From Streptacidiphilus sp. ASG 303 (lineage in GTDB: Bacteria > Actinomycetota > Actinomycetes > Streptomycetales > Streptomycetaceae), in NCBI RefSeq assembly GCF_020991365.1, contig NZ_JAJLRA010000004.1, positions 62,001 to 126,000 of the forward strand: a DNA stretch of 64,000 nucleotides, read 5' to 3'. Of the stretch, positions 41,938 to 50,509 are shown piece after piece; the stretch's first letter is position 1, and the number at the start of each line of letters is the position of its first letter. A model generated the notes under the pieces. That model searched no databases, had not been told where the DNA came from, and saw only the letters and a list, made by a program, of their open reading frames with translations. Position numbers and translations under genes: made by a program.

Positions 41938-43455
41938 ATGGACCACAGCCCGCAGCTGAACTGCCTGGTCACCGGCGCCACCGGCTACATCGGCGGCCGA
42001 CTGGTGCCCGAACTGCTCTCCGCCGGCCACCGGGTGCGCTGCCTGGCCCGCACCCCCTCCAAGCTCCGCGACCAGCCCTGGGCCGGCCGGGCTGAGGCCG
42101 TCAGGGGCGACGTCACCGACCCGGAGTCGCTGCGCTCCGCCCTGGAGGGCATGGACGTCGCCTACTACCTCGTGCACGCCCTGGGCACCGGCAGCTCCTT
42201 CGAGGAGACCGACCGCCGAGCCGCCCGGGCCTTCGCCGACGCGGCCCGCGAGGCCGGGGTGCGGCGGATCGTCTACCTCGGCGGCCTCGCCCCGTCCGGG
42301 GTCCCCGAGGAGGAGCTCTCCCCGCACCTGCGCTCCCGCGCCGAGGTGGGCCGGATCCTGCTCGACTCCGGCGTGCCCACCGCCGTGCTGCGCGCCGCGG
42401 TGATCCTGGGCTCGGGCTCCGCCTCCTTCGAGATGCTGCGGTACCTCACCGAGCGGCTCCCCGTCATGGTCACCCCGAGCTGGGTGAACACCCGCATCCA
42501 GCCGATCGCGGTGCGCGACGTGCTGCGCCTGCTGGTGGGCGCCGCGACGCTGCCGCCGGAGGTGAACCGCACCTTCGACATCGGCGGCCCGGAGGTGCTG
42601 ACGTACCGGGAGATGATGCAGCGGTACGCGGCCGCCGCGCATCTGCGCAGCCGGGTGATCCTGCCGGTGCCGGTGCTCACCCCCCGGCTGTCGAGCCACT
42701 GGGTCGGCCTGGTCACGCCCGTGCCGAACTCGATCGCCCGGCCGCTGGTGGAGTCCCTGCGCCACGAGGTGGTCTGCACCGAGCACGACATCACCCGGTA
42801 CGTGCCGGACCCGCCGGGCGGCCCGGTCGGCTTCGACCGGGCGGTCGAGCTCGCGCTGAAGCGGATCCGGGAGGCCGACGTCGCCACCCGCTGGTCGTCC
42901 GCGTCGGTGCCGGGCGCCCCCAGCGACCCGCTGCCCACCGACCCGGACTGGGCCGGCGGCAGCCTCTACCGGGACGAGCGGGAGCTGCGGGTGGACGTGC
43001 CGCCCGAGGCCCTGTGGCGGGTCATCGAGGGCATCGGCGGCGAGAACGGCTGGTACTCCTTCCCGCTGGCCTGGGCCGTGCGGGGGTGGATGGACCGGCT
43101 GGTCGGCGGGGTGGGGCTGCGCCGGGGGCGCCGCGACCCGCAGCGGCTGCGGGTCGGCGACTCGCTGGACTTCTGGCGGGTGGAGGAGGTGCAGCAGGGC
43201 CGGCTGCTGCGGCTGCGGGCCGAGATGCGGCTGCCGGGGCTGGCGTGGCTGGAACTGTCGTCCGAGCCCGACGGCGAGCAGGGCTCCCGCTACCGGCAGC
43301 GGGCGCTGTTCCACCCCCACGGGCTGGCGGGGCACGCCTACTGGTGGTCGGTCGCGCCGTTCCACGCGGTGGTCTTCGGCGGGATGGCGCGCAACATCGC
43401 GGCCCGGGCCGCCGCGGGGCAGGAACCGGCGAAGGCCGGGGCTGCCGCCTGCTGA
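41938..43455 (+). CDS. NAD(P)-binding / DUF2867 fusion protein
   Basis: 505 residues, ATG 41938. N-terminal atypical short-chain dehydrogenase/NmrA-like Rossmann domain (LVTGATGYIGGRLVPELL, then YYLVHALG) to about residue 300; C-terminal DUF2867 domain (~335-490, YSFPLAWAVRGWMDRL...QRALFHPHGLAGHAYWW), a START/cyclase-like fold. The fusion is common in actinobacteria but its substrate is unknown; homologues are often called SDR family oxidoreductase. No Tyr-x-x-x-Lys pair of classical SDRs is obvious. Confidence 0.87.
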   Translation: MDHSPQLNCLVTGATGYIGGRLVPELLSAGHRVRCLARTPSKLRDQPWAGRAEAVRGDVTDPESLRSALEGMDVAYYLVHALGTGSSFEETDRRAARAFADAAREAGVRRIVYLGGLAPSGVPEEELSPHLRSRAEVGRILLDSGVPTAVLRAAVILGSGSASFEMLRYLTERLPVMVTPSWVNTRIQPIAVRDVLRLLVGAATLPPEVNRTFDIGGPEVLTYREMMQRYAAAAHLRSRVILPVPVLTPRLSSHWVGLVTPVPNSIARPLVESLRHEVVCTEHDITRYVPDPPGGPVGFDRAVELALKRIREADVATRWSSASVPGAPSDPLPTDPDWAGGSLYRDERELRVDVPPEALWRVIEGIGGENGWYSFPLAWAVRGWMDRLVGGVGLRRGRRDPQRLRVGDSLDFWRVEEVQQGRLLRLRAEMRLPGLAWLELSSEPDGEQGSRYRQRALFHPHGLAGHAYWWSVAPFHAVVFGGMARNIAARAAAGQEPAKAGAAAC

Positions 43456-43943
43456 CGGACCTGCCGGCACGGGATCCGCACCCGCCGGCGGGGGCGGGAC
43501 CCGGCGGTCCCCCCGGGGCGGCCCGAAGGGCCGCCGCCACGCGCGTACGGCACGCCCGGCACCGTGCCGTCGCCCGGCACTGCAGCGGCGGTGCACGGCG
43601 GCGGTGCACGGCAGCGGTACGCGGCGGTTCGCGCAGGCGGTGGTCCGGGGCACCGCCTGTCCGGGCCGCCGCCGATCGGTCTGCCGCCGACCGTGCCGCC
43701 GCCGACCGGGAACACGGCGGCCCGGGCGGTCCCGCCGGTCCGGACGTGCCGCGGGGGGGGGGGGCCGCCCGGTGGGGGGGGGGCAGCCCCCCACCGCCCA
43801 ACACCCCCCCCCGGGGGGGGGGGGCCCGGCACCCGGGGGGCCGGGGGGGGCCCCCGGGGCCGGCGGGCCCGGGGGGCGGGGCCCCGCGGTTGGGGGGGGC
43901 CCCGCGCCCCGCTCGCACCACCGCCCCTCCGGGGCGTGTCCGG
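43456..43943. other. Low-complexity spacer with poly-G/poly-C runs
   Basis: 488 bp with no credible gene. 43560-43740 is built of CGGCGG-type motifs; 43752-43900 is an extreme alternation of G-runs and C-runs of 6-13 bases (for example 43753-43764, 43774-43783, 43804-43812 C, 43813-43824 G). Adjacent runs can form long hairpins or G-quadruplexes. Run lengths are the kind of sequence prone to read errors. Confidence 0.85.
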
Positions 43944-44795
43944 TCAGGACCCCGGGTGCCCGTCCCTGCTCTCGTCCTCCTTGGCCTGCACCTCCGGGTC
44001 CAGCGGCGCGGCCCCGTCGAGGGCGTCGCCGCGGGCGGCCGCCTCGGCGATGTTGTCCCGCGTGGCGGCCTCCGCGGCCGCCTTTCCGGTCGGCGAGACC
44101 GCCCGGACCTGGTCGGCGGCGAGGGCCCCGTCGCCGGACACCTCCGCCTCCAGCGGGGGCTCGACCAGCCACTCGGGGCTGTTCTGCCGCCGCCACCACT
44201 TCCAGGCCGCGACGCCGCCGCCCGCCAGCAGGCCGAGGAGGAACAGCCGCCGCACGGCGCGCCCGCGCCGCTCGCGGCGGGCGTGCTTCCGGGCCAGCTT
44301 CTCGATCTCGGCGGCCGTCACCTGGCCGCGCAGTGCGGCGAGGGCCGCGGCGCCCCGGGTCTGCGCCTCGCGGGCCACCGGGGCGGCCGCGATCCTGGCC
44401 TCCCCGACGACTCCGGCGACGGCGGGCACGGCGGTCGCCCGGGCCTGGCGGCCCGCGGCCACGGCCGCGTCCCGGGCGGTGGCGGCGGTCTCCCGGGTCA
44501 TCCGGCCCGCGCGCACGGCGGCGTCCTCCAGCTGCGGCGGCACCCCGGCCCGGGCCTGCTCCACGCGCGGCGCCACGTGCTGCACGTACGTGGACACCGC
44601 TGCGTCGCGGGCCTGGGCCGCGGCCTGTGCCGCCGCGGCCTCCACCTTGGGCGCGAGCGCCTCGATCCGGGGGGCCAGCCGCTGGCGGGCCTCTTCCGCG
44701 TAGTGCGCAGCGGTGTCCTTGGCGGTCGCCGCGTACGGCGCCAGGGTGTCCCGGGTCCTTCCGGCAGCATCACGCGCTGCGTCCAAGCGGGTCAC
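43944..44795 (-). CDS. DUF5324-type membrane protein
   Basis: 283 residues from GTG 44795 (GGAGGAGGAGGATCTC upstream; the frame is open 45 bp further). Long Ala/Arg/Glu-rich helices with a regular heptad-like pattern (RDAAGRTRDTLAPYAATAKDTAAHYAEEARQ), a basic stretch (RKHARRERRGRAVRR), one membrane helix (LFLLGLLAGGGVAAWKWW), then an acidic tail. I associate it with DUF5324, a Streptomyces-restricted family; function unknown. The amphipathic Ala-rich helices resemble apolipoprotein-like membrane-associated proteins (inference). Confidence 0.82.
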   Translation of the reverse strand: MTRLDAARDAAGRTRDTLAPYAATAKDTAAHYAEEARQRLAPRIEALAPKVEAAAAQAAAQARDAAVSTYVQHVAPRVEQARAGVPPQLEDAAVRAGRMTRETAATARDAAVAAGRQARATAVPAVAGVVGEARIAAAPVAREAQTRGAAALAALRGQVTAAEIEKLARKHARRERRGRAVRRLFLLGLLAGGGVAAWKWWRRQNSPEWLVEPPLEAEVSGDGALAADQVRAVSPTGKAAAEAATRDNIAEAAARGDALDGAAPLDPEVQAKEDESRDGHPGS

Positions 44796-45051
44796 GAGAT
44801 CCTCCTCCTCCGTGTTCTCCACCCGGCGCCTGTCCACCAACCCCCTGGATCATGCCTGCGGCGGGCCCCTCCGCGAGCATCCCCCCGGAGGGGGCCCTCG
44901 GCATGCCGGAATGGTCCGTATGCGCCGAGTCCGGGGCGCGGCGGGTGCGGCGGGTGCGGGACGCCGGGGGCCCGGGGCCGGGCGCGCGCCACCCGGGGCC
45001 ATCGGACGTGCGAGGATTCCTCTGTCAGTGACGTACGTAGGAAGGCACATC

Positions 45052-45576
45052 GTGGCCGAGGAACTGTTCGCCACCCTGAAGACCAACCGCGGCGACATCG
45101 TGATCAAGCTCTTCCCGAACCACGCCCCCAAGACGGTGGCGAACTTCGTCGAGCTGGCCGAGGGAACCCGCACGTGGACCGACCCGCGCACCGGGCAGGA
45201 GTCCAAGTCCCCCCTGTACGACGGCACGGTGTTCCACCGGGTCATCTCGGGCTTCATGATCCAGGGCGGTGACCCGCTGGGCACCGGCACGGGCGGCCCG
45301 GGCTACCGCTTCGCCGACGAGTTCCACCCGGAGCTCTCCTTCGACCGCCCCTACCTGCTCGCCATGGCGAACGCCGGTCCGGGCACCAACGGGTCCCAGT
45401 TCTTCGTGACGGTGGCCCCGACCACCTGGCTGACCCGCAAGCACACCATCTTCGGCGAGGTCGCGGACGAGGAGAGCCGGAAGGTCGTCGACACGATCGC
45501 CACCGTGCCGACCCGTCCGGGCGACCGCCCGCTGGAGGACGTGGTGATCGAGTCCGTGAAGATCACCCGCCGCTGA
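45052..45576 (+). CDS. Peptidyl-prolyl cis-trans isomerase (cyclophilin)
   Basis: 174 residues from GTG 45052, with AGGAAGG 6 bases upstream; the frame is open far upstream without coding character. Cytoplasmic cyclophilin A type: FHRVISGFMIQGGDP carries the catalytic Arg, and NGSQFFVT, TWLTRKHTIFGEV complete the active site. It speeds proline isomerisation in protein folding. S. coelicolor and M. tuberculosis (ppiA) have the same gene close to crgA and pknB. Confidence 0.95.
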   Translation: MAEELFATLKTNRGDIVIKLFPNHAPKTVANFVELAEGTRTWTDPRTGQESKSPLYDGTVFHRVISGFMIQGGDPLGTGTGGPGYRFADEFHPELSFDRPYLLAMANAGPGTNGSQFFVTVAPTTWLTRKHTIFGEVADEESRKVVDTIATVPTRPGDRPLEDVVIESVKITRR

Positions 45577-45590
45577 GCACGCGCTACGCG

Positions 45591-45626
45591 CACCGGGCCC
45601 CGGCGGGATCCCGCCGGGGCCCGGTG
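45591..45626. terminator. Terminator after the cyclophilin gene
   Basis: A 36-bp perfect palindrome with no loop (18-bp arms 45591-45608 and 45609-45626), 14 bp after the stop codon. Confidence 0.85.
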
Positions 45627-45656
45627 TCCCACGGGCGGGCCGCCCTCCGGACCGGC

Positions 45657-45712
45657 ACCATGGAGGCGGCACCATGGAGGCGGCACCATGGAGGCGGTAC
45701 CACTGAGGAGGA
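45657..45712. repeat. 14-bp repeat carrying ATG and Shine-Dalgarno copies
   Basis: Three near-identical units (ACCATGGAGGCGGC/T) at 45657, 45671 and 45685, plus a degenerate fourth (ACCACTGAGGAGGA). Each unit brings an ATG and a GGAGG; since 14 is not a multiple of 3 the ATGs (45660, 45674, 45688) fall in different frames. Confidence 0.85.
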
Positions 45713-45720
45713 AGCCCGCG

Positions 45721-46710
45721 ATGCTCCCCGACGAAGGCCGCACTCCCGAGGCCCGGCCGCAGGGCCGGCCGCCCCGCCCCGGAGTCCCGCCGCACCCGCC
45801 CGGTCCGGCCCCGCACTCCGCCGCGCCGCCCCGGCCCGCGGCGCCCCCGCAGCCTGCGGCGCCGCCCCAGACGCCGGGACTGCTCCGCTGCCACCGGCAC
45901 CCGGACCACGAGACCGGGGTCACCTGCACGCGCTGCGGCCGGCCGGTCTGCCCGCTCTGCATGGTCGGGGCCTCGGTGGGCTTCCAGTGCCGGGACTGCG
46001 TGCGCGAGGGCAACCAGGGGGTGCGCGAGGCACGGACGCGCTACGGCGGGCGCCTGGCCGGGGACCCGGCGCTGGTCACCAAGGTGCTGATCGGCATCAA
46101 CGTGGCCGTCTACCTGCTGGTGCAGCTGGTCGGCCCCTCCCTGCTGGAGCAGCTGGTCCTGGTCGGCAGGGACCCCGTCCGGGGCGTGGGCGTGGCCTAC
46201 GGACCGGACCAGTGGTACCGGCTGGTGACCGCCGTCTTCCTGCACTGGAACTGGTGGCACATCGGGCTCAACATGCTGTCGCTATGGTGGATCGGCCCCC
46301 AGCTGGAGCAGGCCCTCGGGCGGCTGCGGTTCGTCGTGCTCTACGTGGTGTCCGGCCTGGTCGGCAGCGCCCTCTCCTTCGCGGTCGCGGGGGCCGACGG
46401 GAGTTCGCTGGGCGCGTCCGGGGCGATCTTCGGACTGCTCGGCGCCACGGTGGTGCTGCACCGGGTGAGCGGCTACTCCCTGGGCCCGATCGTGGCCCTG
46501 GTGGCGGTCAACCTGGTGCTGACGTTCTCCATGTCCGGCATCGACTGGCGCGCCCATGTGGGCGGCCTGGTCGCCGGCGCCGTGATGGGGGCGGGGATGA
46601 TGCGCGGGCCCGCCTCGGGCCGCACCACGGCGCAGGCCGTCTCGGTGGCCGCGATGGTCCTGGTGGCGCTGGGACTGGTCGTGCTGGGGACGGCGCTCAT
46701 CAACGGGTGA
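45721..46710 (+). CDS. Rhomboid family intramembrane serine protease
   Basis: 329 residues from ATG 45721 (GAGGAGG 9 bases upstream); ATG 45688 in the same frame, within the 14-bp repeat, is a good alternative adding 11 residues. A Pro-rich N-terminus leads to a B-box-like zinc finger (CHRHPDHE...CTRCGRPVCPLCM...CRDC), then six membrane helices with catalytic Ser233 in GASGAIFG and His279 in DWRAHVGG. It cleaves membrane proteins inside the bilayer; substrates unknown. Confidence 0.92.
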   Translation: MLPDEGRTPEARPQGRPPRPGVPPHPPGPAPHSAAPPRPAAPPQPAAPPQTPGLLRCHRHPDHETGVTCTRCGRPVCPLCMVGASVGFQCRDCVREGNQGVREARTRYGGRLAGDPALVTKVLIGINVAVYLLVQLVGPSLLEQLVLVGRDPVRGVGVAYGPDQWYRLVTAVFLHWNWWHIGLNMLSLWWIGPQLEQALGRLRFVVLYVVSGLVGSALSFAVAGADGSSLGASGAIFGLLGATVVLHRVSGYSLGPIVALVAVNLVLTFSMSGIDWRAHVGGLVAGAVMGAGMMRGPASGRTTAQAVSVAAMVLVALGLVVLGTALING

Positions 46711-46731
46711 GGGTGCACAGATTCACCCTCG

Positions 46732-46864
46732 TTATCCACAGAACCGGCTCTACCCGCGTCCACCTGCGTGTTCATGGTCAATCGACCGGACGGGGGAAGT
46801 ATGGACTGTCAAGTTATCCACAGAAAGTCAGACCTTTTCCCCATGTGGATAACGGTGTGGACAA
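46732..46864. promoter_or_regulatory. DnaA-box cluster outside oriC
   Basis: Four strict boxes in 133 bp of a 286-bp spacer: TTATCCACA at 46732-46740 and 46814-46822 on the plus strand, TGTGGATAA at 46844-46852 and TGTGGACAA at 46856-46864 on the minus strand. Three match the E. coli consensus perfectly and the fourth the Streptomyces one. The spacer is notably richer in A/T than its surroundings. Confidence 0.85.
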
Positions 46865-46937
46865 GCCCGGGCCGCAATCCCCGGAACGCGACGGGACGCG
46901 GCCGAAAGGGCGCGCGGCGCACGCGGAACGGACACGG

Positions 46938-46968
46938 AACGGCGGCCGCAGGAACTGCGGCCGCCGTT
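46938..46968. terminator. Bidirectional terminator between rhomboid gene and crgA
   Basis: AACGGCGGCCGCAG at 46938-46951 pairs perfectly with 46955-46968 around a 3-base loop; lies between converging genes. Confidence 0.88.
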
Positions 46969-46996
46969 CACCGGTTCACGGGGGAGAGGGGGCGTC

Positions 46997-47251
46997 TCAC
47001 TTCCACTGGGTGGAGACGCCGAATCCCGCCGCGATGAAACCGAAGCCCACCAGGATGTTCCAATTGTGCCAGGCCTCCACGGGCCACTTCGCACTCGTCA
47101 CGTAGTAGACGACGATCCAGGCCAGGCCCACCAGGAAGAGCGCCAGCATCAGCGGCGCGACCCAGCCCCGGCCGGAATCCAGCTTGACCGTCGCGGCACC
47201 TGTGGGCGGCGGGGTGTAGTCGGACTTCTTGCGGAGACGAGACTTCGGCAC
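46997..47251 (-). CDS. crgA: Cell division regulator CrgA
   Basis: 84 residues from GTG 47251, AGGAGAG upstream; the minus-strand frame runs much further but this length matches S. coelicolor CrgA. Basic cytoplasmic N-terminus ([15 protein letters not shown]) and two membrane helices ([22 protein letters not shown] and [17 protein letters not shown]). In Streptomyces it coordinates aerial growth with septation and restrains FtsZ rings; in mycobacteria it recruits FtsI and others to the divisome (known). Confidence 0.95.
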   Translation of the reverse strand: MPKSRLRKKSDYTPPPTGAATVKLDSGRGWVAPLMLALFLVGLAWIVVYYVTSAKWPVEAWHNWNILVGFGFIAAGFGVSTQWK

Positions 47252-47396
47252 GAGGGACTCTCCTGTCGATGCGCTGCACGACCGCGCGGGATGCTGACGG
47301 CAGCCGGAGCTGCGGAACGCGGTCCCATGCAGTCCCGCACGCCACCGGCGTCCGTTAGCGTAGTGGCTCGCAGGGTCGGAAGGAGACAAGGGTACG

Positions 47397-48170
47397 GTGC
47401 CAGAATCCGGGATTCCCCCGCTCCCGTCCACCCGCCGCGGCCCCGCCGCCCGGATTGTCGGACGTGTCCTCACCTGCGCCGTCTTCGCCCTCGCCGGACT
47501 CCTCTTCTGCGTCAGCGCCCTCACCGCCCGCGGCACCAACCTGCGCACCGACGACTCCCTGCTGCGTCTCACCGACGTCATAAGGGAGAAGAGCGGCCAG
47601 AACCAGCAGACCCAGCACCAGGTCGCCGCCCTCCAGCAGCAGGTCGACGGCCTCGCCGAGCAGCAGGGCCAGGACCCGGCCGACGTCCGTCGCCTCGCCG
47701 CCCTGGAGCGAGCCGCGGGCCTCGACCCGCTGAAGGGCCCCGGCCTCGCCGTCACCCTCAACGACGCCCCGCCGGGCGCCACCGCCCGCATCCCCGGCGT
47801 CCCCGAGCCCGGCCCCAACGACCTCGTCATCCACCAGCAGGACATCCAGGCCGTCGTCAACGCCCTCTGGCGCGGCGGCGCCAAGGGCGTGCAGGTCATG
47901 GACCAGCGGCTGATCGCCACCAGCGCGGTCCGCTGCGTGGGCAACACGCTCATCCTGCAGGGCCGCGTCTACTCCCCGCCCTACGTGGTGCGCGCCGTCG
48001 GCGACACCACCGCCCTGCGGGCTGCCGTCGACGCCGACCCGTACATCAGCAACTACCTCCAGTACGTCAACGCCTACGGCCTCGGCTGGAAGGTCGACCA
48101 GAACCGGTCCATGACCCTCCCCGGCTACAACGGCACCGTCGACCTCAGGTACGCCCGCGCCGTCCCGTAG
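47397..48170 (+). CDS. DUF881 membrane-anchored protein
   Basis: 257 residues, GTG 47397 after GAAGGAG. One N-terminal membrane anchor ([20 protein letters not shown]), then a coiled coil ([21 protein letters not shown]) and the extracytoplasmic DUF881 domain ([10 protein letters not shown]...[31 protein letters not shown]). Family members lie next to division genes in Firmicutes and actinobacteria (SepF/FtsQ region, crgA region); the domain is thought to be structural. It diverges from crgA. Confidence 0.9.
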   Translation: MPESGIPPLPSTRRGPAARIVGRVLTCAVFALAGLLFCVSALTARGTNLRTDDSLLRLTDVIREKSGQNQQTQHQVAALQQQVDGLAEQQGQDPADVRRLAALERAAGLDPLKGPGLAVTLNDAPPGATARIPGVPEPGPNDLVIHQQDIQAVVNALWRGGAKGVQVMDQRLIATSAVRCVGNTLILQGRVYSPPYVVRAVGDTTALRAAVDADPYISNYLQYVNAYGLGWKVDQNRSMTLPGYNGTVDLRYARAVP

Positions 48171-48323
48171 CCGGCCCCGGTCCGGCCCCGGTCCGGGCCC
48201 CGCAGGCGCCCCCGCGGGCTCCCCGCCGGGCCGGTCCCGGACACCCGGCCCCGTGGGCCCACTCCGCCCCCGGGCCGCCGCTCCTGCCCGTAGGCTTGCC
48301 CCCAGGGAGCGGGAAGGAGCGCC

Positions 48324-48626
48324 ATGTACGGCTGGATCTGGCGGCGGCTGCCGGGCAACGTCCCGGTCAGGGCGCTTCTCGCGGCACTCATGCTGCTCGG
48401 CGTCGTCTACCTCCTCTTCCAGTACGTCTTCCCCTGGGCGGAACCGCTGCTCCCCTTCGGCGACGTCACCGTGAACGACGGCGGCTCCTCCGCCGTACAA
48501 CCCGGTGGCAGCCCCAGCCCCGCCCCGCGCGGCGGCGGGACGGACCTCAACGGCGCGGCCGCCCCCTCGGCCGTCACCGGAACCGTCCCCCACCGCGTCC
48601 CGACCCCCGGAGCAGCACAGGCATGA
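48324..48626 (+). CDS. Small membrane protein upstream of the amidotransferase
   Basis: 100 residues, ATG 48324 preceded by GGGAAGGAGCGCC. A basic start (MYGWIWRRLPGN), one membrane helix (RALLAALMLLGVVYLLFQYVF), and a Gly/Pro/Ser/Ala-rich outer tail. Its TGA overlaps the ATG of the glutamine amidotransferase gene (ATGA), so the pair is coupled. Not recognised beyond being a conserved Streptomyces hypothetical in this position. Confidence 0.8.
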   Translation: MYGWIWRRLPGNVPVRALLAALMLLGVVYLLFQYVFPWAEPLLPFGDVTVNDGGSSAVQPGGSPSPAPRGGGTDLNGAAAPSAVTGTVPHRVPTPGAAQA

Positions 48627-49270
48627 CCGCGCGGATCCTCGTCGTCGACAACTACGACAGCTTCGTCTTCAACCTGGTCCAGTACCTCTACCAGCTCGGC
48701 GCCACCTGCGAGGTGGTCCGCAACGACGAGGTGACGGTCGACCACGCAGTCCCCCGCGACGGCGACCGGGGCTTCGACGGCGTGCTGCTCTCCCCGGGGC
48801 CCGGCACGCCCGAGGAGGCCGGCGTCTGCATCGACATGGTGCACCACTGCGCCGCCGCCGGCCTGCCCGTCTTCGGCGTCTGCCTCGGCCTGCAGTCCAT
48901 CGCGGTCGCCTACGGCGCCGTCGTCGGCCGCGCGCCCGAGCTGCTGCACGGCAAGACCTCGCAGGTGCTGCACGAGGGCGCCGGGGTCTTCGCCGGGCTG
49001 CCCTCGCCGTTCACCGCCACCCGCTACCACTCGCTCGCCGTCGAGCAGGACACCGTGCCCGACGTGCTGGAGCCCACCTCCTGGACGGAGAGCGGCGTCA
49101 TCATGGGCCTGCGCCACCGCGACGCCCCGGTGGAGGGCGTCCAGTTCCACCCGGAGTCGGTGCTCACCGAGCACGGGCACCGCATGCTCGCCAACTGGCT
49201 GGCGCAGTGCGGCGACGCGGAGGCGGTCGCCCGCTCCGCCGGGCTGGCGCCGGTGATCGGCCGGGGCTGA
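48623..49270 (+). CDS. pabA: Aminodeoxychorismate/anthranilate synthase component II
   Basis: 215 residues. Class I glutamine amidotransferase giving ammonia to chorismate: LLSPGPGTPEEAG, nucleophile Cys in FGVCLGLQSIA, and the His-Glu pair in VQFHPESVLTEHG. The YDSFVFNLVQYLYQLG start is typical of PabA/TrpG. No component I gene is nearby, so folate (pabA) versus tryptophan (trpG) use cannot be settled here; the location next to pknB is where actinobacteria keep the gene usually named trpG/pabA. Coupled to the small membrane protein upstream. Confidence 0.93.
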   Translation: MTARILVVDNYDSFVFNLVQYLYQLGATCEVVRNDEVTVDHAVPRDGDRGFDGVLLSPGPGTPEEAGVCIDMVHHCAAAGLPVFGVCLGLQSIAVAYGAVVGRAPELLHGKTSQVLHEGAGVFAGLPSPFTATRYHSLAVEQDTVPDVLEPTSWTESGVIMGLRHRDAPVEGVQFHPESVLTEHGHRMLANWLAQCGDAEAVARSAGLAPVIGRG

Positions 49271-49275
49271 CCGAC

Positions 49276-50487
49276 ATGACCGCGGTCCGGCCGGAGCGCC
49301 GGGAGGCCCACCAGGGGCCCGGGGAGGCGCCGCCCCGGGAGGGGACGCGCGCGGACGACACCGTCCGCCTGCGCACCCTCCCCGAGCCTCCCGGGGGCGC
49401 ACCGGCCCGACCCGACGACACCGTGCAGCTGCGGCTGCCCGCCGCCGCGCCGACCGGCCCCCACCGGGCCGACGCGCCCCGTGCCGACGCGCCCCGTGCC
49501 GACGCACCCCGGGCCGACGCACCCCGGGCCGACGCGTCGCAGCCCGGTGCGCCGCGGACCGGTCCTCTGCCGGAGGGCGGGCCCGACGACACCCTGCAGC
49601 TGCGGCTGCCCCCGGTCCCGCCGTCCCCCGGTCCGTCCGCCGCCCCGCCCACGGGCGGCCGCGCCGAGCGCCGCCGGGCGGCCCGGGCGCAGTCCCGCGG
49701 CCGGGGCGGCCGGGCCGCAGCCCCGCCCACGGGCGGACCCGCCGCGGGCGGGGCCGGGCGCCGACCGGGCGCCGCCCGGGGCCGCGAACCGCTGGGCGTC
49801 AAGGTCGTCCGCGCCGTCGGCGAGCTCTGCGTCACCCTCGGCGTCCTGCTGCTGCTCTTCGTCTCGTACCAGCTGTGGTGGACCAACGTCCGCGCCCACG
49901 AGGCCGCGAACGGCGCCGCCGACAGCCTGGAGAAGCAGTGGGCGGCCGGCCCGCCCGGCGGCTCCCGGGACCCCGACGACCCGCGCGACCCGGGCGCCTT
50001 CGCCCCGGGTCAGGGCTTCGCCATCCTCTGGATCCCCAAGCTCGACGTGAAGGCCCCCATCGCCGAGGGCACCGACAAGCACGCGGTCCTCGACAAGGGC
50101 ATGGTCGGGCACTACACGGGGGCGCTGAAGTCCGCGATGCCGTGGGCGAAGGCCGGCAACTTCGCGCTCGCCGCCCACCGCAACACCCACGGCGAACCGT
50201 TCCGCTACATCAACCGCCTGGCCGTCGGCGACAAGGTCGTGGTCGAGACCGCCCGCACCTACTACGTCTACGCGATCACCAGCGCCCTGCCGCAGACCCC
50301 GCCCTCCAACGTCAGCGTCATCCAGCCGGTTCCGGTCGGCTCCGGATTCACCCGTCCGGGGAGGTACATCACGCTGACGACCTGCACACCCGAGTTCACG
50401 TCCACCTACCGCCTGATCGTCTGGGGCAAGATGGTCGAGGAGCGGCCGAGAAGCAAGGGCAAGCCTGACGCCCTGGTGGGCTCGTAG
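49276..50487 (+). CDS. Class E sortase (SrtE1-like)
   Basis: 403 residues from ATG 49276, 5 bp after the pabA stop. The cytoplasmic N-terminus (~180 residues) is Pro/Ala/Arg-rich, with a DAPRA repeat four times (49471-49530) and three 'DDT(V/L)QLRLP-like' segments. One membrane helix at ~182-202 and an outer sortase domain with catalytic His301 (ALAAHRNTHG), Cys370 (TLTTCTP) and Arg379 (YRLIVWG). It would attach LAxTG-type proteins to peptidoglycan; in S. coelicolor the paired class E sortases display long chaplins. The long disordered N-terminus is unusual for a sortase. Confidence 0.92.
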   Translation: MTAVRPERREAHQGPGEAPPREGTRADDTVRLRTLPEPPGGAPARPDDTVQLRLPAAAPTGPHRADAPRADAPRADAPRADAPRADASQPGAPRTGPLPEGGPDDTLQLRLPPVPPSPGPSAAPPTGGRAERRRAARAQSRGRGGRAAAPPTGGPAAGGAGRRPGAARGREPLGVKVVRAVGELCVTLGVLLLLFVSYQLWWTNVRAHEAANGAADSLEKQWAAGPPGGSRDPDDPRDPGAFAPGQGFAILWIPKLDVKAPIAEGTDKHAVLDKGMVGHYTGALKSAMPWAKAGNFALAAHRNTHGEPFRYINRLAVGDKVVVETARTYYVYAITSALPQTPPSNVSVIQPVPVGSGFTRPGRYITLTTCTPEFTSTYRLIVWGKMVEERPRSKGKPDALVGS

Positions 50488-50509
50488 CTCCCGGACGCGC
50501 GGAGGGGCA

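Noticed and set aside
44713-45051. 113-codon N-terminal extension of the cyclophilin frame
   Set aside because: It overlaps the 5' end of the DUF5324 gene, is Arg/Gly/Ala low complexity, and an excellent Shine-Dalgarno sequence precedes GTG 45052.
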